This document shows positions 25,069 to 32,422 of a DNA stretch of 54,036 bases, piece by piece. The stretch's first letter is position 1. Each line of letters opens with the position of its first letter. Source of the DNA: Halolactibacillus alkaliphilus (GTDB lineage: Bacteria > Bacillota > Bacilli > Bacillales > Amphibacillaceae); contig NZ_FOWN01000019.1 of the NCBI RefSeq assembly GCF_900115465.1, positions 1-54,036 of the forward strand. Direction: 5' to 3'. The position numbers and the translations under genes were made by a program. Below the pieces are notes generated by a model. The model worked only from the letters and a program-made list of their open reading frames with translations, was not told where the DNA came from and searched no databases.

Positions 25069-26300
25069 TGGTTTACGTCTTAGTCATCATTATGGCGTTC
25101 TTTTGGTGTATGTTAGTGTACTACTCTGTTTTGACAATTGCGGGTGTTTATAGACGGCAAAAAAAGCTTGATGATACACCACTTGAAAGTTATCCATCTG
25201 TCGCTGTTTTAGTTCCTTGCTACAACGAGGGGCTCGTCTTAAATGATACATTAGATGCTTTAAGTCAATTGAAATATCCAGGTGAATTGAATGTGTATAT
25301 ATTAGATGATCAGTCGTCAGATAATACAAAGGAAATAGCAGAGGCGTTTCAATGGCGGTTTAGTCATATTCATTATTTGTTAGTCCCTGAAATGGAGATC
25401 AAGGGAAAATCATCTGTGTTGAACTATGGCTTGCAGTCAACGAAATCAGATTACTTTTGTGTATTTGACGGTGATAATCAACCAGAACCTGAAAGTGTTT
25501 TAAGACTTGTTCACGCTGCAGAAAAAACTAAAAAAGCTGCTGGAGCAGTAGGGTATGTTAAAACGATTAATGCTGAAAAAAATATACTCACGCGTATGAT
25601 TGCGTTAGAATTCCAAGTATTTCAACTGCTCATGCAAAGTGGGCGCTATCAGCTATTTAAGGCAGGAGCGCTTGCAGGAACAAATATGCTTTTACGCAGA
25701 GAGGTGATTGAAGAAGCAGGTGGATATGACCCAAAGGCACTGGCAGAAGATGCGGAGTTAACGGTGAGAGTGTCAAGTTTGGGATACCTTTTACCAGTTG
25801 TTCACCATGCAAGAACATGGGAGCAAGAACCTGAACAACTAAAAACGCTGATCAAGCAACGGACACGATGGCTAACAGGTAACTTGTACTTGCTTGAAAA
25901 ATCACTGTATACGTTTAAATTTTGGAAAGGGCGTACCTTTGTCCACTCACTGCAACACATATTAACGTATCTTGTCTTTATCTTTTTTCTAGCCTTTAGT
26001 AACATTTGGTTTATTCTAGGGTTGATTGGTTACCCGTTGCCTTCTGTTAATACACCACTGCTTGTCCTTTGGTTTTTAAGTTATGTTGTATACAGTGCGC
26101 AAATAGCGAGTGCCATGGTTTTAGAAGACACTTTAACGCCTAAGAACGTTGGGGTTGGTGTGCTTATGTATTTCACATATGCGCAGTTATTTTTGATTAT
26201 GTTATTTAAGAGTATGATTCAATATATATCAGGTAGGCTCTTTAAAAAACAAACAAAATGGGATAAAACGAAACGTTATAAGAAGGACAGATTACAATGA
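25065..26300 (+). CDS. Processive GT2 glycosyltransferase (YdaM/BcsA/PgaC-like)
   Basis: A 411-residue membrane glycosyltransferase. An N-terminal membrane segment (about 3-27) is followed by a GT-A domain with VPCYNEG, LDDQSSDNT (near 80-88), DXD as FDGDNQ (135-137), ALAEDAELTV holding the catalytic Asp region, and the processive-enzyme motif QRTRWLTG. Three or four C-terminal membrane segments would form the polymer channel. This is the layout of synthases for cellulose, poly-N-acetylglucosamine and the YdaM polymer. The sugar cannot be read from sequence. It overlaps both neighbours by four bases (ATGA). ATG 25068 is an alternative start. Confidence 0.88.
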   Translation: MMVYVLVIIMAFFWCMLVYYSVLTIAGVYRRQKKLDDTPLESYPSVAVLVPCYNEGLVLNDTLDALSQLKYPGELNVYILDDQSSDNTKEIAEAFQWRFSHIHYLLVPEMEIKGKSSVLNYGLQSTKSDYFCVFDGDNQPEPESVLRLVHAAEKTKKAAGAVGYVKTINAEKNILTRMIALEFQVFQLLMQSGRYQLFKAGALAGTNMLLRREVIEEAGGYDPKALAEDAELTVRVSSLGYLLPVVHHARTWEQEPEQLKTLIKQRTRWLTGNLYLLEKSLYTFKFWKGRTFVHSLQHILTYLVFIFFLAFSNIWFILGLIGYPLPSVNTPLLVLWFLSYVVYSAQIASAMVLEDTLTPKNVGVGVLMYFTYAQLFLIMLFKSMIQYISGRLFKKQTKWDKTKRYKKDRLQ

Positions 26301-27310
26301 GCCGGATGATCAGTATTAAGAAAAAGCAATATAGACCAAGGGTTGCGCTAGCGATAGTTACTTTAATTATTCTAGGGGGTATCATCTTTTTGTATCAACA
26401 TGCTCAAAAACCGAACCCAATCGACGTTGTTCAGATTTACTACGAGACAGAAAGAGGGACGTTAAGAGCTTATCCTGATGGTGGAGAAGAGTTATCGGAA
26501 TCAATGGGGCAATATTTATATTATCTTCAGTCTATAGGTGAGGAAGCTTTATTTAGTCAAGCATATCAAGTCGTGATAGAACATTTCTTAGAAGGTGATT
26601 TCATAAAGTGGCGTACTGAAAGTACGTCAGTAGATGCTTTAGTGGATACGCTAAGAATCGTTGAAGCACTTCAATTAGCAGCTAATCGATTTGATAACGA
26701 CACATATGAAGATGCGGCACGGGTTTATTTGTCGGCTATTGAAACATTTCATAATCATCAAGGTATATATGTTGATTTTTATGATTGGGAATATGATATA
26801 AAAGCCTCAACGGTTCATTTAAGTTATCAAAACATACCTATAGTTCAACAATTAAACTATGACAAAGAGGCGTATCATTCATTATTTATCTCAGCAGAAG
26901 GCCAGCCTTTTTTTAGTGAGATTTATGACGTTACAACAGGTATGTTCGAAAAGAAAGAAGAAGTACATCTTGTGGATCAACTACTTGTTGCACAGGCTTA
27001 TTTAGCTTTATTCCAACGTAAACCAGACGCATTTCATCAATGGCTTATTGATGAATATATGACGCAAGGCGAATTAAAGGGTAGGTATAATAGGGAAACA
27101 TTACAACCAACAGTGGAATTTAGCTCACTTGCAGTAAATGGTTTATTATTAGAGTACCTTTTGTTGACAGGAGAAGATGATTTAAGCAGGAATGTTTATA
27201 AAGATATCGATAGTCACTTGAAGAAGCTTGAGCGTAAAGGCTATGAGAACGTGCATATTTTTGACTACTTGATTGCTGTTCAAGCTAAAGAAATTTTTTT
27301 AAGTAACTAG
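26297..27310 (+). CDS. Membrane-anchored GH8-like glycosidase (YdaJ-like)
   Basis: A 337-residue protein with an N-terminal membrane anchor (about 15-34) and an extracytoplasmic all-helical domain. The segment ELSESMGQYLYYL (residues 65-77) matches the catalytic-acid region of GH8 enzymes, with Glu68 as likely acid. Other features fit an (alpha/alpha)6 barrel. YdaJ of B. subtilis and BcsZ of cellulose loci are related hydrolases that trim or release the polymer. The call rests on one motif plus gene context, so it is moderate. It overlaps the synthase gene by four bases (ATGA) and ends the operon. No homologue of YdaL or YdaN follows. Confidence 0.55.
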   Translation: MSRMISIKKKQYRPRVALAIVTLIILGGIIFLYQHAQKPNPIDVVQIYYETERGTLRAYPDGGEELSESMGQYLYYLQSIGEEALFSQAYQVVIEHFLEGDFIKWRTESTSVDALVDTLRIVEALQLAANRFDNDTYEDAARVYLSAIETFHNHQGIYVDFYDWEYDIKASTVHLSYQNIPIVQQLNYDKEAYHSLFISAEGQPFFSEIYDVTTGMFEKKEEVHLVDQLLVAQAYLALFQRKPDAFHQWLIDEYMTQGELKGRYNRETLQPTVEFSSLAVNGLLLEYLLLTGEDDLSRNVYKDIDSHLKKLERKGYENVHIFDYLIAVQAKEIFLSN

Positions 27311-27388
27311 ATCATCTTATGCAGTTATTGGATAGTTGCTGCTGAGGATTATTTTAAATAAACTGTTTCCGATTTGTCTGTTTTGTTG

Positions 27389-27478
27389 TATAATATAAGA
27401 AGTTGCCAATAAGTGTAACTGGGAGAGTTTTGCTGATTGAACGAGCCATGAGGGTTCGATTTAATCAGCCTTTTTTTT
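27389..27478 (+). ncRNA. Candidate small RNA or attenuator leader
   Basis: A perfect TATAAT (27389-27394) is followed after about 40 bases by a hairpin: GCTGATT with an inner GAAC/GTTC stem, closing at AATCAGC, then eight Ts (27432-27478). Promoter-to-terminator distance predicts a transcript of roughly 80 nt. The next gene starts 88 bases further on, so it could be a short sRNA or a premature-termination leader. No known RNA class was recognised. Confidence 0.45.
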
Positions 27479-27565
27479 GATAACGCTTAACCGCATTGTT
27501 GATGATGATATAATATGCTATCCTTTAAGTGAAGAGGAAATATATAGAATAAATGAGGTGACATG

Positions 27566-27934
27566 ATGAAACAAAGGTATAACGTGAGACCTGGGAAAGG
27601 TCAGTCAATGTTTGGTTTTGTCGTTGGGATTGTTTTCGTGTTTATAGGATTAGGTTTTTTGCAGACTATGGGAGGTTTCGGAGTGATATGGCTGCTTGTT
27701 GCGATTGGAATCACAGTCATGCATGGGATAAATGCCTTTACTGAGAAAGGGGTACCGACACACCGAGTGGATGTCACGACGACGTCTCATCAGATTGATA
27801 CTGAACAAACTAGCGATACAAGTAATAGTTTTGATGAAAAATTACGTAAGTTACATAAGTTGAAACAAGAAGGTATTTTAACAGATGAAGAGTATGAGGT
27901 GAAGAAGCAACAGATACTAAATGAAGAGTGGTAG
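27566..27934 (+). CDS. SHOCT domain membrane protein
   Basis: A 122-residue protein. The start chosen is ATG 27566, since the GAGGTG site is too close to ATG 27563. Two hydrophobic segments (about 15-32 and 36-55) form a membrane hairpin. A polar linker follows, and the end (KLRKLHKLKQEGILTDEEYE) is a canonical SHOCT motif, a short C-terminal module found in many otherwise unrelated bacterial proteins. Its precise role is not known; it may mediate oligomerisation. The gene lies downstream of the candidate leader RNA and has its own spacing from the sigma gene. Confidence 0.8.
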   Translation: MKQRYNVRPGKGQSMFGFVVGIVFVFIGLGFLQTMGGFGVIWLLVAIGITVMHGINAFTEKGVPTHRVDVTTTSHQIDTEQTSDTSNSFDEKLRKLHKLKQEGILTDEEYEVKKQQILNEEW

Positions 27935-28134
27935 GTAGTAGTCGATACCACTCGTACCTTAGTGATTAACAAGCTATTTTGAGCACGGGATAAGCAACAA
28001 AACTCATGGACCAATATATTAATGTTTGTGAGTTTTTTCTTTTAACATTCTACCAAAACCTATCATTTAGTTAGCATTCACACAGCAAAGAACAGAAAAC
28101 ACTGCTAAACTAAAAGGTTTGGTGCCATCGAGGG

Positions 28135-28196
28135 AGTTTTGGCAAGGTGCCAAAACTGTATTGAGTGATTTATTCTGTAGTTACCGCGGAATACAG
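28135..28196 (+). promoter_or_regulatory. Hairpin-rich leader of the sigma-factor gene
   Basis: AGTTTTGGCA and TGCCAAAACT (28135-28157) form a perfect 10-bp stem with a three-base loop. A second pairing, CTGTATT (28156-28162) with AATACAG (28190-28196), overlaps its 3' end, so the two stems compete. A related TTTGGTGCCA lies upstream (about 28118-28127). No T tract follows. It could be an operator for the sigma factor or a regulator, or an RNA switch. The rest of 27935-28222 shows no gene. Confidence 0.5.
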
Positions 28197-28222
28197 TGAG
28201 GCCCTCGTTAAGGAAACGATTG

Positions 28223-28714
28223 ATGGATGAGTTTAACCGATTACTCAATGACTATGAACCGATGATCTATCACCTACTAAAAAAATATCATGTAAGAGAC
28301 CCAGAAGGTGAGTTTTATCAAGAATTGGCCATTTGTCTATGGCAAGCAACATTAGACTATGACAATGAGAAGATGAAATTTTCTACGTATGTCTACAATA
28401 AAATGCAGTTTCGTTTAATTGATTTGTTTCGGAAGGATGAAAGAAAAAGAAACCGAGAAGAGAAATATAAGCAACATGTTGAAACAACGGAACAATATAA
28501 AACCGAAGATCAGCTGCCAGACAAAGCACTTATTATTCAAATAAAACAGCTGTTAACGGAGAATGAATGGGCATGGTTTACGGGATATGTATTAAAGGGA
28601 AAGACACTCGTTGAGATTGGGAAAGAGTTAGGTGTCAGTGCAAATGCGGTCAGACATTATAAGCGCAGTGCGGCACAAAAACTTAAAACAAAGATTAAAA
28701 AGTCAGAAAAGTGA
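28223..28714 (+). CDS. Sigma-70 family RNA polymerase sigma factor (ECF-like)
   Basis: A 163-residue small sigma factor. The ATG at 28223 is chosen because AAGGA is well placed; an in-frame GTG at 28196 lies within the upstream repeat. Region 2 (about residues 5-75) has EFYQELAICLWQATLDYD and FSTYVYNKMQFRLIDLFRKDERKR, the core- and -10-binding segment. Region 4 (about 100-155) has LLTENEWAWFTGYVLKGKTL and the helix-turn-helix LVEIGKELGVSANAVRHY. The linker between them is charged. Region 2 is more like SigH/ComX-type factors than classical ECFs. Target genes are unknown. The next gene overlaps its stop by four bases (GTGA), hinting at a regulatory partner. Confidence 0.85.
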   Translation: MDEFNRLLNDYEPMIYHLLKKYHVRDPEGEFYQELAICLWQATLDYDNEKMKFSTYVYNKMQFRLIDLFRKDERKRNREEKYKQHVETTEQYKTEDQLPDKALIIQIKQLLTENEWAWFTGYVLKGKTLVEIGKELGVSANAVRHYKRSAAQKLKTKIKKSEK

Positions 28715-28980
28715 CTATGTGGTCTTGTCAGCACAACCAACGACTGTCAAAATGTAAGTGTGGGAGTGTATATGTGATGAAAAAACAAAATGTGAAAATA
28801 GCCCAACTGGCTATGATTAGTTTCTATCTGCTGGGACTTGTTGCCTTTTTAATTATTGGTGACCTCTCTACAACGATGAATAAAGTTTTTTTCGGTTTAT
28901 TCCTTGTTTTGGTTTTACGCGAATTATTTAGATATTACGTCCTTTATCTTAGACCAAAACAAAACAATGGAGATCAATAA
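28711..28980 (+). CDS. Small membrane protein coupled to the sigma factor, candidate regulator
   Basis: An 89-residue protein whose GTG start overlaps the sigma stop (GTGA). Two hydrophobic segments lie at about 32-50 and 58-76. The N-terminal part holds Cys, His and a CKC pair (WSCQHNQRLSKCKCGS), which could bind zinc but does not match the HxxxCxxC anti-sigma signature. An alternative start at ATG 28777 (MKKQNVKIAQ) would remove that Cys region; its upstream GGGAG is acceptable. Sigma genes are often followed by a membrane anti-sigma gene, so that role is a reasonable guess without homology support. Confidence 0.6.
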   Translation: MTMWSCQHNQRLSKCKCGSVYVMKKQNVKIAQLAMISFYLLGLVAFLIIGDLSTTMNKVFFGLFLVLVLRELFRYYVLYLRPKQNNGDQ

Positions 28981-29015
28981 GGAGATTGATGTAGGTTTAA
29001 GCTATAAACAAAGAC

Positions 29016-29043
29016 AGCCGGTCACTTTAAGTGGCCGGCTTTT
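29016..29043 (+). terminator. Terminator of the sigma operon, probably bidirectional
   Basis: AGCCGGTCACTT pairs with AAGTGGCCGGCT (one G-T pair), followed by TTTT. The convergent gene ending at 29022 uses part of it as its last codons, so it may end that transcript as well. Confidence 0.8.
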
Positions 29044-29519
29044 CTTAGGTCAATCACGTGCTGATTTATTTGTAATTGATTATTTGTAATCCACTGTACA
29101 ACCAAATGATCAAAATGAGGTTCGACATGTAGGTGTTGCTTAAACCACAACGGTCCTTTACGCTCTGCAACTAAAACAGTTGGATTTGTTTTTTTGTAGA
29201 CATTAACTGTGTATGCTTCATTAGGTGACGTTGTTGTTAATAGCTTTTCTTGTTTTGTGAGTAATACTTGTGCTGTTGGAAGAGTCAAGATTATAGCAAG
29301 TAATACGGGTACAGTAAGAGAGAACCATCGATAAAATCGAGACGAGGCATCTGGTATATGAAGAGCGCAGTAAATATTGAATAGTAAAATAGGCCAAGCA
29401 AACAAAACGGAAGGGAGTATCCGCCAATATGAAAAAAATGAAGCAAAATAAAATTCTAGAATCCAAAATAAAATGAGTCCACTTAACAACCATGAAACGA
29501 TACGTGTACTTTTATTCAT
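29022..29519 (-). CDS. Membrane protein, possibly DUF5412-like
   Basis: A 165-residue protein. The start chosen is ATG 29519 (MNKSTRIV) with GGGGGA upstream; longer in-frame starts exist to 29573. Three hydrophobic segments occupy residues about 7-90. The C-terminal soluble part has TTSPNEAYTVNVY and a QWITNNQLQINQHVIDL ending, which resembles DUF5412-type proteins found in Bacillaceae. Function is unknown. It ends inside the terminator hairpin of the convergent sigma operon, so its last residues are read from terminator sequence. Confidence 0.6.
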   Translation of the reverse strand: MNKSTRIVSWLLSGLILFWILEFYFASFFSYWRILPSVLFAWPILLFNIYCALHIPDASSRFYRWFSLTVPVLLAIILTLPTAQVLLTKQEKLLTTTSPNEAYTVNVYKKTNPTVLVAERKGPLWFKQHLHVEPHFDHLVVQWITNNQLQINQHVIDLRKAGHLK

Positions 29520-29701
29520 CAATATCCCCCACATTTCCTCCACCAATCTGTCACTATTGTACATAATATTCAAAATCTTTACAAGGTGACTTTTGGTATA
29601 AATTAGTAGTTACCTATGAGTATAATGCCCTTTAACTATATAGGACGTCTGATGCTTTACGAAAGTTTCAAAAGTGGCGATTGTATACTTAAAATGAGTC
29701 G

Positions 29702-29730
29702 TTGTCTAGTGAGATGGGTTGTGCTAAACT
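29702..29730 (+). promoter_or_regulatory. Candidate promoter of the antiporter leader
   Basis: TTGTCT (29702-29707), a 17-base spacer and TAAACT (29725-29730) precede a structured leader that begins near 29737. The rest of 29520-29701 shows no gene. Confidence 0.5.
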
Positions 29731-29739
29731 AAAGAATAA

Positions 29740-29843
29740 TAGGCGGTGAAGCTCGCCTCTGAGTCACATCAGAAACTGTCTGCTTAAGGCCAATAGCTTC
29801 TACAAATAACAGGAAAATCCTGTTCTTTGTAGTGGCTATTTTT
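29740..29843 (+). ncRNA. Riboswitch-like leader with terminator upstream of a cation/proton antiporter
   Basis: A compact fold is visible: stem GGCG/CGCC around GTGAAGCT (29742-29757), stem CTGA/TCAG around GTCACA, then a conserved-looking single strand (AAACTGTCTGCTTAAGG). It runs into a long terminator (29792-29843: AATAGC, CTACAAA and ACAGGA stems, then five Ts). The terminator's 5' arm overlaps the end of the aptamer-like part, as in transcription-terminating riboswitches. The downstream gene is a cation/proton antiporter, so a Na+-sensing class (the DUF1646 or Na+-I type) is my leading guess; the exact class is not confirmed. Confidence 0.6.
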
Positions 29844-29972
29844 ATCTTTATAGATCAATTAAGCTTATGAACTGTTTTAAGATTATAAAATATATTGATA
29901 AGAAAGTGTCTGTCGTTGACATAATGCTTAAAGTCATACAAAGCTCAGGTGAATAATGAGGAGGAAGACAAC

Positions 29973-31154
29973 ATGTTAGAAAGTGTGGCACTATTATTAA
30001 TTGCTGGATTTACTTTAGGGATGGTGATGAAAGGTCTGAAATTACCCCCACTACTTGGAATGTTGTTTGTCGGAATGTTATTTGGTCCATATGTACTTGA
30101 CTGGCTTCATGTCGATTTATTACATATATCAAGTGATATTCGTTCGTTTAGTTTATTTGTAATCCTTATTCGGGCAGGACTAGGCATTAAACGCCATGAA
30201 ATAAAGGCGGTAGGAAGTTTAGCTGTTAAGATGAGTAGTTTACCAGGGTTATTTGAAGGTTTTAGCATTTTACTTGTCAGTTATTATTTCTTTGATTTTT
30301 CTTTCGCTGAAGCAGGGATGTTAGGCTTTATCATTGCTGCTGTTTCACCAGCGGTTGTCGTTCCGAGCATGCTTGAATTAAAAAGTGATGGTTACGGAGA
30401 AGACAAGCAAATTCCTACATTACTTTTAGCTGGGACATCCATCGATGATGTGTTTGCCATCACTATTTTTAGTTTCTTTCTTACACTTGGTACTACAGGT
30501 GACGTATCACTTACTGCATCACTTCTGACTATTCCTTTAAGTATCGTATTTGGCGTCATTTTCGGTTTAGCTATAGGCTATGTGTTTATTAAATTGTTTG
30601 ATTTTAAACACTTATTCCAATCTAATGTGGAACGTTTGTTGTTACTTTTAACAGGCATTATCGGTTTTTATGCAGTGGGCGAACATGTTGGAATTGCGAG
30701 TTTGTTAGGAATTATGGCGATTGGCTTTCTAATTACCGACCAGCGTGCGAAGATGGGTGCAGTGTTAGCCAATCAGTTATTATATATCTGGTTTTTTGCT
30801 CAGATACTCTTATTTAGTCTGGTAGGGGCGGAAGTCAACATTACTGTTGCGCTAAATGCTGGTATAATGGGAATTGTGATAATCTTTATCGGCTTAGTGT
30901 TCCGTTCACTCGGTGTGTTACTTGCAACACTCGGTAGTAATTTAAACAGGAAAGAGCGCATTTTTTGTGTCTTAAGTTACTTCCCGAAAGCAACGGTTCA
31001 AGCGGCGATTGGTGCGCTGCCACTGGCAAGTGGCGTAAGTAAAGGTCCGGAGATTTTAGCAGTGGCTGTATTATCTATTTTACTCACCGCACCTATGGGG
31101 GCGATATTAATTAAATGGAGTGCACCAAAATTATTAACTAAAAAAGAAAGTTAA
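29973..31154 (+). CDS. CPA-type cation/proton antiporter
   Basis: A 393-residue membrane protein with 11-12 hydrophobic segments of the Na_H_Exchanger family (KefB/NhaP-like). The start chosen is ATG 29973 with GAGGAGG upstream; eight further in-frame residues are possible but unlikely. The central motif LLAGTSIDDVFAITIF contains the conserved Asp-Asp pair, typical of electrogenic CPA2 exchangers. There is no RCK or TrkA domain, so it is not KefB itself. It should exchange Na+ (or K+) for protons and support pH and salt tolerance. Control by the leader upstream is likely. Confidence 0.88.
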   Translation: MLESVALLLIAGFTLGMVMKGLKLPPLLGMLFVGMLFGPYVLDWLHVDLLHISSDIRSFSLFVILIRAGLGIKRHEIKAVGSLAVKMSSLPGLFEGFSILLVSYYFFDFSFAEAGMLGFIIAAVSPAVVVPSMLELKSDGYGEDKQIPTLLLAGTSIDDVFAITIFSFFLTLGTTGDVSLTASLLTIPLSIVFGVIFGLAIGYVFIKLFDFKHLFQSNVERLLLLLTGIIGFYAVGEHVGIASLLGIMAIGFLITDQRAKMGAVLANQLLYIWFFAQILLFSLVGAEVNITVALNAGIMGIVIIFIGLVFRSLGVLLATLGSNLNRKERIFCVLSYFPKATVQAAIGALPLASGVSKGPEILAVAVLSILLTAPMGAILIKWSAPKLLTKKES

Positions 31155-31211
31155 CGTTACAGAAGACTCAGGTAAAAGATGAACGCTAATCATTATAGGG
31201 AGGGTATTCAT

Positions 31212-31772
31212 GTGTATAACTATGTTATTGAGGAAGGGATAGAGCTTAGGCCACTTCAAGTGTTTCATACAGAACCGCTCTATCATTTAATTAAAGCATC
31301 GAAACAACATTTACGTGAGTTTTTGATTTTCGTAGATTTGACAACTAAAGAAGAACATACGCGCCAGTTCGTTGAGGAAACAGTCCTTTCAAATGCAAAA
31401 ATGAAAACGTTCGTGTCTGTCATTTATGTTGACAATCAAGTGGCTGGATTGGTTGGTTTTAATGACATTGACTATCAAAACAAGCGAGCAGAAATTGGCT
31501 ATTGGTTAGGTGAACCTTATATTGGTCAAGGGATTATGACAAAATCAGCAGAAAAGATGATTGCCTATGGATTTGATGCGTTGCAGCTGAACCGAATGGA
31601 TTTAAAGGCAGCATCAACAAATGCCAAAAGTCGAGCGGTCGCCGAACGTTTAGGGTTTAAAGAAGAAGGCATAATTAGACAGGCTGAGTGGATGCATGAT
31701 CATTATCTTGATCATGTTCACTATGGGTTACTCAAACATGAATACAACAAAAGAACGCAAGTAAATAAGTGA
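31212..31772 (+). CDS. GNAT acetyltransferase, RimJ/RimL-like
   Basis: A 186-residue protein. The start chosen is GTG 31212, preceded by AGGGAGGG at good spacing; ATG 31179 would add 11 residues but lacks a ribosome binding site. The fold of the RimJ/RimL subgroup is seen: IELRPLQVFHTEPLYHLI, EEHTRQFVEETV, AEIGYWLGEPYIGQGIMTKS (acetyl-CoA site with GQG), and NRMDLKAASTNAKSRAVAERLGFKEEG. Relatives acetylate the N-terminal amine of ribosomal proteins or polyamine-like small amines. The substrate is unknown. The gene is 57 bases after the antiporter, so it may be cotranscribed with it. Confidence 0.88.
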   Translation: MYNYVIEEGIELRPLQVFHTEPLYHLIKASKQHLREFLIFVDLTTKEEHTRQFVEETVLSNAKMKTFVSVIYVDNQVAGLVGFNDIDYQNKRAEIGYWLGEPYIGQGIMTKSAEKMIAYGFDALQLNRMDLKAASTNAKSRAVAERLGFKEEGIIRQAEWMHDHYLDHVHYGLLKHEYNKRTQVNK

Positions 31773-31913
31773 TACGATAGATGTCAATGTCAATGGACGC
31801 CTCATTATAGGGTGTTCAGTGATCATCAAGCGATAGCTCAAAAACAGTCAAATCGTCATTATCATTCAAGACGTATGTTACGTAGTTGATCATGTAATTA
31901 TAGGAGGCTAAAA

Positions 31914-32306
31914 ATGAGGGCTCATCTCACTGGTAAGCAGACAGTTATTTTAATTTGTGTCGTTTTTACATTGTTAACAGTAATCAGTTCTATTACCGGC
32001 TTGCTACAGGGTCAAACAGCAGACGCTCATGTTCATATTATCATGCGCTTTGTTGTTACTGTTGTTGGTGTTTCTAGTATTTTAATATTTAGATTGTTTC
32101 CCAAATGGCCTTTAGCAGCAATTTATGGACTACATTATACAGCAACTATGGGCACGATTATTTTGTTACTATGGCTCAGTCGTTTATTCATTGATTTACA
32201 TCCAAATGCTTATAAAGATATTTTTTTCAATTTTACACCCGTCTATATACTAATAGCGATAGCCTTTATGGTTATTGGACGAAACAAAAAAAGATCATCG
32301 ACATGA
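31914..32306 (+). CDS. Four-segment membrane protein, function unknown
   Basis: A 130-residue protein with four clear membrane segments (about 10-30, 42-60, 68-88, 105-124) and a basic end. It resembles small uncharacterised membrane proteins of Bacillaceae (possibly the DUF6608 type), but I cannot be certain. AGGAGG precedes the ATG. It has no obvious operon partner. The 140 bases upstream hold no clear promoter. Confidence 0.65.
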   Translation: MRAHLTGKQTVILICVVFTLLTVISSITGLLQGQTADAHVHIIMRFVVTVVGVSSILIFRLFPKWPLAAIYGLHYTATMGTIILLLWLSRLFIDLHPNAYKDIFFNFTPVYILIAIAFMVIGRNKKRSST

Positions 32307-32422
32307 ACCCTTTAATAAAAACCTTGACGTATATTAGGTTAAAACTTTAACATGACGCGCTATATTTCTCAGGTGGACAGGTATAACCGGTCATGCGCCA
32401 ATCAAGAAAAAGGAGTGAAGGT

